The notes below the pieces were generated by a model. It searched no databases and had not been told where the DNA came from. It saw only the letters and a list, made by a program, of their open reading frames with translations. Below, piece by piece: positions 46,121-55,365 of a stretch of 64,000 bases of DNA. Made by a program: the position numbers and the translations under genes. Position 1 is the stretch's first letter, and every line of letters begins with the position of its first letter. Source of the DNA: Neovahlkampfia damariscottae (Eukaryota; Heterolobosea; Selenaionea; Neovahlkampfiida; Neovahlkampfiidae); the NCBI GenBank assembly GCA_016618085.1, contig JABLTG010000051.1, positions 42,925-106,924 on the forward strand. Direction: 5' to 3'.

Positions 46121-47988
46121 ATGGGAATAGAAAAAAATTTGTTTGTCAAACCTCCTTCTCAAATTTTGTTTTGTCCTCGTTGTTGTAAAATCTATGACAA
46201 TTGTGTTGAAACTAAAGATGAAAAATGTTGTTTCACTTGTGTAAAGCAAAATGAAAAAGAGTTAAAAAATGCAGAAAACATCAATCAAGTAATTAGAACT
46301 TTGGAAGTATATTGTAAGAACAAAAAATTAAATTGCCAATGGATTGGAAAGTATTATGAATTAAAAAATCATTTAACAACTTGTGCATACAAACCAACAA
46401 AGTGTTCAAATCAACCATTTTGTACTTGGTTTGGGTCAACATTTGCTTTAGAAAATCATTTAAAAACATGCTATTATAATAAATGTGATAAATGTGATAG
46501 AATTATTCAGGTTTGTTTTTTTGTTCACTTTTTTTACCTTCACAGGTGAGTAGTTCAATTTTTTGAAAGCTAATTTATTTTAGGTAAGTTGCTTTTATCA
46601 ACCTAATGATCATTTAGGAATCTGTTAAAGTTGAAGAAATAAAAAAAATCAAATTAGAAAATGAAAATTTCAAAGAATTATTTCAAAATTTAAATTCTGA
46701 AATTGAATTTTATAAAACAGAAAATAGATTATTACAAAAAGAAAATGAAAAAGAACATTCAAGAAATAAAGAATTAAATCAACAAATGGATTTATTAGAA
46801 ATTACATTTCAAGAGAAAATCCAATCATTATTACAAGAAAAAGATATTTCTTTAATGAATGAATTTGTTAATGAAAATTTCGATTTATTAAGAGAACAAT
46901 TTGTTGAAGATAATATTCGTTTAAATCAAGAAATTAGAGAATTAAAGAAAAAAAATGATGAAATTTTGAACGAAAATTTGAAAATTAAAAAAGAAACAAC
47001 GGAAAATTTAGAAAGTTTTCGTGAAAAGGTAATTGAATTAGAAAAGGAAAATTTGATATTAAAAACTAATGAAAATTATAAAGAATTATCAAAAAAATTA
47101 ATTACTAAATGTGATTTATTAAATGAACAAAATGTTTTATTGAGAGATGATATAAAAAATTCAATTTTTGAACTTTTAACAAAAGATTCAATTTTAAAGA
47201 TATCAACTGGTGTAAGTCTTCCATCATTCTTAGTGGTTCAATTATTAAATAAATTTCAAAAATTTGTTTCAAATCAAGATGAAAAATATAGAGTTTTAAT
47301 TTCAGATGGAATTCATTGTCATCCTGCTATTATAGAAGACGAAAACTCAATTTTAATTTCATCAGAAAAATTGACACCATTTTCGATCATTTTAATTAAA
47401 TGTATCAAAACTCAAAAAAATGATATTTTAATAATCAAAGATATTCAAATATTGAATTCAAAATGTGATTGGTTAATTGGAAATCCAATTAGACTTGATT
47501 CAAGTAATAATATATTTTTGAATATTTTTTAAAATTCTAATAGAATCATTCATTTGGAAAATATCAAAAAATCAAATTATTAATAATTTTCTTTCTCCTG
47601 TATTTACTATTAAAGGTATAAGTGGACATATTCATTTTTTAAATTCTTAGGGTTTGAATGGCAATTACAAATTTCATCTTCAAAAAAACAATTTGGTTTA
47701 TTTTTAATATCAAAAAATAAGAAAATCTTGAAAACTGAATTTAATTTTATGATTCTTGAACCAAATGGAAATAATCATTTTAGAGGGTAAATATGATGAA
47801 CTAGTATATTCATTCTAAATTTATGAAATAGAGCTGGTACAAAATTATTTACTTTTGAAAAAGATGATCAATCAAAAGATGCAGGTTGGAATAATTTCAT
47901 AAAAAAATCAGATTTAGAGTCATATTTTGAAGATGATTTAATTTCAATTTGTGTTGGAATTACTCAAATTCAAGAAATTGGAAAATAA
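46121..47988 (+). CDS. TRAF-type zinc finger / coiled coil / RPA70N-like / MATH protein
   Basis: Domain order from the spliced sequence is as follows. A Cys-rich N-terminus (FCPRCCKIYDNC, CCFTC) resembles a degenerate RING. Two TRAF-type fingers follow (NCQWIGKYYELKNHLTTC, CTWFGSTFALENHLKTC). A coiled coil of about 200 residues comes next. Then a block like the RPA70 N-terminal OB fold (YRVLISDGIHCHPAIIED, SIILIKCIKTQKNDILIIKD). A MATH/TRAF-C domain is last (SFIWKISK, LSPVFTIKGFEWQLQI, GWNNFIKKSDLESYFEDD, ICVGI). TRAF-MATH proteins act as trimeric signalling adaptors or E3 ligases; the RPA70N-like block would add protein or DNA binding. The first intron is a chain of three (46511-46617); others are at about 47487-47528, 47616-47650 and 47788-47831. 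Confidence 0.75.
46511..46617 (+). other. Three abutting introns with zero-length exons
   Basis: The non-coding stretch between codons ...RIIQ and ESVKVEE contains two internal AG|GT junctions. It divides exactly into 46511-46545 (35 nt), 46546-46583 (38 nt, branch-like CTAAT) and 46584-46617 (34 nt, CTAAT), each with its own GT start and pyrimidine-AG end and each of the local standard intron length. Confidence 0.6.
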
Positions 47989-48050
47989 ATTTTTTATTGG
48001 TCAAAATTAAAGTCGTTGAAAAACTTTGTTGACATCAAGAAACAAAAAAA

Positions 48051-48966
48051 ATGATTAATAGTATTTTTATAATGAATTTGTCAGGTTATCTTTTCTTTCA
48101 AAAGGATTTTCTGAATCCAGTTGATGTTTGAAATTTTATTTTTTTAAATTAATAGAAAAAACTTTCATCTGTACTTGTTACCATGTTAACCTTTGCAAAA
48201 AAATCAACAAATAGAAAAATATCATATATAGAATTAGAAAATATTGCCGTTTCTTTGACCGTAGAAGAAGACTTACCAACACCAATTGTTTGTGCTATTT
48301 TTCATGATGTTGGAGATGTAATGAAATTTAAAATTAAAAAAAAAAAAAATAGGGTGTAGATTTTGGATTATTATTATCTTCTCAAATTATACAAAGATTC
48401 ATTTCAGAATTTGGACCAAAATTTACAATTACAAGTGTACCAAAATATAAAGGATTTTCATCAAAAATACCTGAAATATTTAGAAATACAACAGCATCCA
48501 TTTTGGCAAAATGTAAATTCATAAATATTTTTTTAACTTTTTCAAAAAGTGGGTAAAAAAACAAAATATTTTAAAATAAAAAAAGAAAAAACAAGAGGTA
48601 TAAAATTTGCAACTTTAATTAGTAATGGTAATTTACCATCAACCAATACCGATTTAAGTGTTTCTGCAAATTTAAAATATCTATTATCATCAACACATGA
48701 TTTAACAACAATATTTGATGATGAATCATTCACTGAAATTGTATTAGAAGGTATTTGTGAAAAAAATGAATTAAATAATAAGATAATGAAGGATCACTCA
48801 GAGTTATACAAGTTGTCAAAGAAACATTTTTAATTGTACGATCTGTTAAATATATAAATGAAAGAATAGTTGACTCTGCAATTTTAAAATGTATTAATTT
48901 GATCAAATTAATTGATACATTGATAACCAAAACATCAGGATCAAAATCAATGTTTTTATTAAAATA
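48051..48966 (+). CDS. Longin-like protein of unknown function
   Basis: The N-terminus NSIFIMNLSGYLFFQKDF followed by SSVLVTMLTFAKKS, ISYIELENIAVSL and PIVCAIFHDVGDGVDFGLLLSSQII looks like an alpha/beta longin or roadblock-type fold used in membrane traffic. A middle segment (KYKGFSSKIPEIFRNTT) and a C-terminal globular part (GSLRVIQVVKETFLIVRSVKY, KLIDTLITKTSGSKSMFLLK) follow. Introns at about 48125-48157, 48321-48352, 48513-48550 and 48752-48790 are implied. I cannot assign the family with confidence. ATTGGTCA at 47996 lies 55 bp upstream, directly after the preceding stop. Confidence 0.5.
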
Positions 48967-48971
48967 AATGT

Positions 48972-51869
48972 TTATTGAAGAACAATTTCAAAAACATCTT
49001 TATAATAATCAACAAAATGAACAATCATATCACTTTTAATTTCATCTTCTAATTCATTCCAATTCTTTTTATTTCCGATTGGTAATATAATTTCTTTAAC
49101 ATTTGCTCTTTTTGCACCAATCACTTTTTCTTTAATTCCACCTACTTCTAGAACTTTTCCTGTCAATGTAATTTCACCTGTCATTGCAACATTTTTTTTT
49201 ATTCTTTTATTTAATGCTAAAGATAATAATGAAGTTACAATTGTTATTCCAGCAGATGGACCATCTTTTGGTGTTGCACCTTCAGGTAAATGTAAATGAA
49301 TTGAATTTTCATTAAAGAATGAATTATTTTGATCTAATTTCATTAAATAATTCTTTGCAACAGTCATTGCAATTGTAGTTGATTCTTTCATTACATCTCC
49401 TAATTTACCTGTTATAATAAATGGTGATGCTTCAACATCAATATTTATCATTGATTCTAAATAAATTAAAGAACCACCCATTTCTGTATATGCTAATCCC
49501 ATTACAACTCCAATTGGTGTTTTTTCATAATATCTATCTGATGTAAATATTGGTAATCCAATCATTGATTCTAATTCATTTGATGTAATCTTTTTGATTG
49601 GTTTCTTTTTTGCAATTGAAAGTGCTACTTTTCTACCAATAGATTCAATTTTCTTTTCTAAATTTCTAACACCTGCTTCTCTACAATATTCTTTAATCAA
49701 TTTATTTAAAATTTCATCTGATAAATTTAATTGACTTTTTGTTAATCCAGTTTCTTTAATTATTTTTGGAATTAAATATTTTTTTGAAATTTGAACTTTT
49801 TCTTCTTGAATATAACCAGATAACTCTAAAACTTCCATTCTATCTAATAATGGTTTTGGTATTGTTTCTTTTAAATTTGCAGTACAAATGAATAATACTT
49901 TACTTAAATCAAAAGGTACATCTAAAAAGTGATCCAAAAATTTGGTATTTTGTTCAGGATCTAATACTTCTAATAATGCAGATGCAGGATCACCATGTCC
50001 TTTTCCTAATTTATCAATTTCATCAATCATAATAACTGGATTTTGATATTTACTTAATTTTAATAATTGTATAATTTTGCCAGGCATTGCACCAATATAT
50101 GTTCTTCTATGTCCTTTAATCTCTGCAACATCTGACATTCCACCAACTGAAAATCTAAAAAACTCTCTATCCAATGCTCTTGCAATAGATTTTCCAATAC
50201 TTGTTTTTCCTGTACCTGGTGGTCCAACAAATAAAATCATTTTTCCTTGTACAGTTCCTTTTAAAGAACCAATAGCTATAAATTCTAAAATTCTTTCTTT
50301 TAATTTTTTGAGACCATAATGATCTTCGTTCAAAATTTTTTCAGATGATTTAATATTAAATGATTCTTTTTTAAAAATACCCCATGGTAATAATGTAATC
50401 CAATCCAAATAATTTCTTGTTACATTAAATTCAGCAGATGATTGGTCTAATGATTTTAATTTTGAAACTTCTTCATTATAATTGGTCATTACATTTTCAG
50501 GTAATTTTTTTGATTTTATTCTTTCTTTAAATTTTTGAATTAAAGATACTTTATCATCAACTTCCATTCCAAGTTCTTTTTTTATAATTTTCATTTGTTC
50601 ATTTAACATATAATTTCTTTGTGTTGCTTGTAATTTTTCATCTAAATTTCGATGAATTTTTAAATTCGTTTTGACTGTTTCTAATTCAGTTTTTACAACA
50701 TATAATGCTTTTCTCATTCTTTCATTTAAATCAATAGTTGAAAGAAAATCTTGTAAAATATTAATATCATTGGCTGTTAACATAACTGATACATTTGCTA
50801 CATCATTTGGATTGGTCAAATCAATAAAATCAATAAAACTTAACAATTGATCACGATGCATTGGTGATATTGAAGCTAATTCACGTATCATACTCATAAT
50901 TTCCATATTTTGAGCTTTTAAAATGTGATCATTTTTATCAAATGGTGAGTCTTTAATTTCTTCAATTTTTAATGCAATTCTATCACTCTCTACTTGTTCT
51001 AATATTCTAATTCTTCTAATTCCTGCAAACATGGCAAAATTTTTTCCTCTTTCATCACTAAAAACTTTTATAATTCTAGCTAAAACACCAATCTCTTCTA
51101 AGTGTTCCATTTTTATATCTGATACTCTAACTTGTCGATAAGTTGATTTTACTTTGAATAATCCAACAACTATTGTTTTTTTAAAAAATATTTCATTTCA
51201 TACCTTTATCACCTTTTTGATCTTGTAATATATTCAAATATCGAGGTAATATTGGTCTTATTGTTACATCTGTTGGAAAACAAGGTCTACCAAATAAAGG
51301 AACAACATCAACAATTGAAGGTGTTGGTATAGTGGACCATGGTGCTATTTCATTCTTGTCTTTTTTAATTTCTTCTAAAACACTCTCTTTCATTTTTTCT
51401 CTTTTTTCTTTTATCTTTTCAATTAATTTTCCAATATCTTTTTCATCTTTTATTTTAAATGTTTCGTTTTCATAGGATATTGTTTCATCTTCAGAATTAT
51501 CTTTTAAATCTTTTACTATAGTATCAATTTCTTTTGTTTCTTCTTTTATTTTTTTTTCATCAACTTCTTTTTGAAGTTTGTTCAACATTTCATTTGCTTC
51601 ATCTCCTTTTTCTTTCATTTCTTTGACTAATTTTTCTAAATCTTCAAATTTTTGATCTTTTTCTTCTTCTTCTTCAACTAAGTTATTTTTTTCATCTTCT
51701 TCTTCTGATTTTTGAAGTTTAACAGTTGTATGAAACTAACTTTTTAATTTTCTTTTTTTTTTTTTACTGATTTTTTATTCAAAATTGTTTTCTCTCTTGA
51801 ACTCAAAAGAAATGTGGATTGATTTTTACAAAATTTTGTTATTTTGGACGTTGTTAGGAACCTCTTCAT
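48972..51869 (-). CDS. LONP1: Mitochondrial Lon protease
   Basis: This is an ATP-dependent matrix protease. The ATG at 51869 starts MKRFLTTSKITKFCKNQ, a classic presequence. An intron at about 51730-51769 follows, then an acidic coiled region, the Lon N-terminal domain (VPLFGRPCFPTDVTIRP), another short intron at about 51173-51205, and the helical NTD (LVKTELETVKTNLKIH). The AAA module has Walker A GPPGTGKTSIGKS and Walker B PVIMIDEIDKLG, with FICTANLKETIP and LDRMEVLELSGY. The protease domain has GVVMGLAYTEMGG, GDVMKEST, catalytic Ser in PKDGPSAGITIV and catalytic Lys in GGIKEKVIGAKRA. It is complete and full-length. Confidence 0.95.
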
Positions 51870-52048
51870 TTCTCTTCAATTTATTTTTATTGCGTACTCC
51901 GATTGGTGGTTTAAAAAGTTAACAAAAAATGTTGAAGTTTTTAACAAAATTGGATTTGTTGATTATAAGAAATGAATCACTGTTAATAATTTCACAAGAA
52001 CCAAAATATTCAATTAAAGATGTTACAAAAAAATTATTTATTTTTTTT

Positions 52049-52408
52049 TTAACTTGTGAGAACAAGTGGTGTCTCACTATGGTATGAAAGAATATCCTCC
52101 GATTCATTTGATAAAGTTTTATGACTTTCTGTATTTTCAGTGGAGCCTGATCCTCTTTCTCCATTTTGTTGTAAAGCTTGTTCACTTTCCAAAGATTCAA
52201 AACTTAGTGGTTTTGATGATTCCATCGCGTAATGTTCAGAAAAAACTGATGCATCAGATTCTTCTTCGGAATGTACATTTGCAAGAGTAACACTTTCATC
52301 TCTCAAAGTATATTCGCTTGATAAAGCTGTATAATCTTCGAATTCGTATGAAATAACTGTACTAATTAAAAGCATAAAAACTAATGCAAGAACAAGGCTA
52401 AACTTCAT
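52049..52408 (-). CDS. Small secreted acidic protein
   Basis: The protein has 119 residues. A clean signal peptide (MKFSLVLALVFMLLISTVIS) precedes a Ser/Glu-rich acidic mature chain (SEEESDASVFSEHY, SLESEQALQQ, LSNESEDILSYHSE) with no Cys. There is no recognisable domain; it may be an extracellular phospho- or glycoprotein or a calcium-binding matrix protein. The longer frame upstream lacks an ATG that keeps the signal peptide. ATTGGTCA at 52447 is about 40 bp upstream, in the divergent gap shared with DCN1. Confidence 0.65.
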   Translation of the reverse strand: MKFSLVLALVFMLLISTVISYEFEDYTALSSEYTLRDESVTLANVHSEEESDASVFSEHYAMESSKPLSFESLESEQALQQNGERGSGSTENTESHKTLSNESEDILSYHSETPLVLTS

Positions 52409-52557
52409 TGTGTTGTTTTGCTTGTTTAAAAGTAAGGGGTTTTGATTGGTCAAAAAATAAATTAGAGCCAATTTATTGGATGGTTTCAGTTGACCCATTT
52501 TCAAAGTTTTTATTGTTTTGTAAAAAAATTGTAATTTATTTATTGATAAATCCAATC

Positions 52558-53446
52558 ATGTGGCTATTTAAATCATTATCAGGTCAAAAAGAAGCAACGG
52601 AAGATATTGATAGTTTCAAACAAACGACTGAAACTCAAGAGAAAAGAGAAACGTCTTCTCCTTCAACATCAAAAGATGAAGTGAATACACCTGTGATTTT
52701 AGAATCCAGTATACCAGTTAAAGAAGAACAAAAGAAAAAAGAAGATAATTTTGTTGAAGAAATGACACCTGAGGGCGGAAAAGTATCTCAGAAAGCAAAA
52801 CTTGATGTTTTGTTTAAAAGATATATGAGTATTTAAAATTATAATTTAATTCATGTTCAGAGGCAAGTAATGATGAAGAAGAAATTACGGCTGAAGGAAT
52901 TTTTTTATTTGCATCAGATATTGAAATAGATCCAATGAAAGTTGATTTACTTGTAGTATTTTGGAAATTAAATTGTAAACAACAGGTAATTTAAGATATC
53001 ATTAAAAACTAAAATTTATCAAGTATACAATAACCAAAGATGAATTCATTAATGGATTTACAAATTTAGGATTAATTACACTTTCAGAATTAACTAAAGG
53101 TGTTCCAAAATTAAAAGATCAATTTAAACATGACAAAAAGAGTTTTTCAAAATTTTATAAATTTGTTTTTGATTATTCAAAACCAAATCCAAATGCGAAA
53201 GTTTTACCAATTGAAATAGCAGTACCTACATGGAAATTACTATTGGAAGATCGTTATAACAGAGTTGACGACTTTTTAGATTTCATTGAAAACGAATTCA
53301 AAAAATCTGTTTCAAAAGATTTATGGGATCAACTTTTACGTTTTATGGATGAAAAAGAAATTGGTTCAATTAATTTTGAAGAAGAAGCTTGGCCGATTGC
53401 TATTGAAGATTTTGTCACATTTTTGAAAAATAAAAATAAAATTTAA
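52558..53446 (+). CDS. DCN1-like cullin neddylation factor
   Basis: DCN1 proteins promote NEDD8 transfer to cullins. The PONY domain is recognisable: EITAEGIFLFASDIEIDP, VDLLVVFWKLNCKQQYTITKDEFINGF, PTWKLLLEDRYNRVDDFLDFIE, SKDLWDQLLRFMDE and the diagnostic acidic end NFEEEAWPIAIEDFVTFL. The N-terminus is a disordered Glu/Ser/Thr segment instead of a UBA domain. Short introns lie at about 52828-52860, 52985-53021 and one nearby. The CCAATC element abuts the ATG (52552-52560). Its stop codon overlaps the stop of the convergent MDM12-like gene. Confidence 0.85.
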
Positions 53447-54140
53447 AATTCAACAACTATAGGTTCATTTTGAACTTGTTTCAATCCATCTACTAAAAGA
53501 CCATCAACTTGACTTTGAATAACAACTTGAACAAGAGGAATTTCTATTAATGCATTAAAAACAAATTGATGTTTTTACCTGTATCAAAATTACTGTGCAC
53601 TTCAACACTTTTAATAATATCATTCAATATTTGAATGGTTAATTTTCCTTTTGGTTTCTTATGCTTTATTGTAATTGAATCTAAATCATATTCTATTAAA
53701 AATCGAATTCTTCCATCAACTTTTAAATTTACAATTTTTAAATCCAAAGGCATAATAACCTCTTCTTCTGAAGTGGTGGTTTTTGAAAAATATGAAGAAA
53801 AAAAATATGAATCTCTTGGTTTTGATGCCTTTTGAAAAAAGTTTTAAGAAAAAAAAAAACGAACTTGATTTATATTGACTTTAGTTGAAGCGTTGACAGA
53901 AGCATCACCATCATATTTTATTTTTAATACTATACATACTCTTTTGTCAGATAATTCTTCAATTGCTTCCAATTTCAAATATGGTTCAACTGTACCAAAA
54001 TCAAAACCTTCTAATTTTATCTTGTCAACAAATTCATCTATTTGAATATCTGCCTTATCAATTAATTCTTGTACTTGATCTTTTATTGAATTTACTAATT
54101 CTTTATCCCAAGAAATTGGCCAGTTGAATTGTAAAGACAT
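53443..54140 (-). CDS. MDM12: Mdm12-like SMP protein of the ER-mitochondria contact complex (ERMES)
   Basis: Mdm12 bridges ER-bound Mmm1 to mitochondria and carries phospholipids. The N-terminus SLQFNWPISWDKELVNSIKD followed by IKLEGFDFGTVEPYLKLEAI and VCIVLKIKYDGDASVNASTK is the Mdm12 pattern (IDW..., VxxFDFGxxPPxIELxDI, xYxGD). It continues with the SMP strands MPLDLKIVNLKVDGRIRFLIEYD. An insertion (SYFFSSYFSKTTTSEEEV) matches the variable loop expected before PLKL. It has no membrane segment, as for yeast Mdm12. Introns lie at about 53830-53866 and 53545-53582. ERMES is patchily distributed in protists, so this is informative for the lineage. Confidence 0.8.
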
Positions 54141-54187
54141 CAACAATCAAATAGACCAATAAAAAAAAAAGAACAAGAAAAATGGAT

Positions 54188-55030
54188 TTATATTTTTTTA
54201 AATTTTAAATAATGAAAATCAAATTTTTGTCCTAGTACTTTTTTATAACCACCATCTTCTTTTTCACATTTTAATTCATCTGGTTCATTTTTACAATTCC
54301 AAATCAATTCCCAATCATTTTTTAAAAATTCAAATTGTTTTATGCACCAAATTTTATATTCTTCATCATCAGTTGTTATAAAAATGAAATGATTTTTCTT
54401 CAATTTTTGATGAAGAAGTTTCAAAAAATCAATTTGAACTATTCTTTTTTTTATGTTGGTATTCCAAGGTTCAGGAAATAAAATAAAAATTGAATTTAAA
54501 GTTGAATTTGAGATATAATTTTCAATAAAAAAAGTTGAATCAGAACAAATAATTTTTGAATTCTTGTCTTCGCATGTTTGAAATACTCTATTCAAAGCAG
54601 ATATACATCTCTTAATTTTTACATCAATTCCAATCCAACTTTGTGATTTATTTTGATTAGATTTGGAAATCAACCAATTTCCTGATCCACAACCTATTCA
54701 ATGAGTATTCTATCATCTGCTCTTTACCTATTTCAAAGTTTATTGGAAGATTATTTGACCATTCCTCAAAATTGAATGTTGAATCTATTTCAAAATTCTT
54801 TTCATAGATATTTTTTTCAAATTCTCGGTGATAAAAGAAAAACTCTTCATGATGTAAGTGTTTTCCACTTAAAATTTCTTTATATTTTTGTTTCAAAGTT
54901 TTGTTTCCTTTTAGACCAGCATGTATTGTGCACCTGAAAAAATTAAATTATTTGAAAGAAACTTTTCTTGTTGGGTGAATGTTTTACGTAATTTTAACTG
55001 TTTGTTCAACAATACACGACAAAATTTCAT
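54188..55030 (-). CDS. trmB: TrmB-like tRNA (guanine-N7) methyltransferase
   Basis: This SAM-dependent enzyme would make m7G46 in tRNA. Spliced text gives INFEIGCGSGNWLI (motif I), QSWIGIDVKIKRCISALNR, the hallmark IFILFPEPW with KKRIVQIDFLKLLHQKLKKN, and FIFITTDDEEYKIWC. FPEPW corresponds to the catalytic FPDPW. The deduced start MKFCRVLLNKQCTIHAGLKG is basic and may target mitochondria. The sequence is closer in feel to bacterial TrmB than to METTL1/Trm8. The first intron uses a weak GTTAAA donor, so the exact 5' structure is uncertain; the ATG at 55030 lies within CCAATG. Another intron is at about 54694-54728. Confidence 0.78.
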
Positions 55031-55365
55031 TGGCAGAAAATAGATTCGAATTCAAAATACATTTATTTTCCAATTGTTTCAATTTTTTTTATTTTAATTT
55101 TAAAAATGTAATGTCATGGGTATTGAATAAACAAATAATTTAAACTATATGTATGACAGATTTCTTGACCTTATTGAACACCTGAGATTAATTAATCATC
55201 AAATGACTCTTAAGGTCCATTTATTTAAAAATGTTTGAATTGCTTTCTGTGGTGAGAATCAAGAAAATTTAACTCGGAGTATGTGAAAAAATAGAAAGAA
55301 ATATTATGGGTTGATTTAAAGATCTTATTTCATTGGTCGATAAAAATAAACAACCTACGGGAACG
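55031..55365. other. 335-bp divergent intergenic region
   Basis: It separates the TrmB-like and nucleotidyltransferase/F-box genes. It has CCAAT elements at both ends (55029 and 55332), AT-rich runs and a palindrome-like ATTAATTAATC near 55185. I see no gene. Confidence 0.45.

Noticed and set aside
48972-51869. Bacterial contamination or recent bacterial transfer for Lon
   Set aside because: A presequence exon, short introns and native codon use show a normal mitochondrial gene.
55120-55250. Box C/D snoRNA on the minus strand
   Set aside because: A TGATGA-like box is present but no matching CTGA box or terminal stem at suitable distance.
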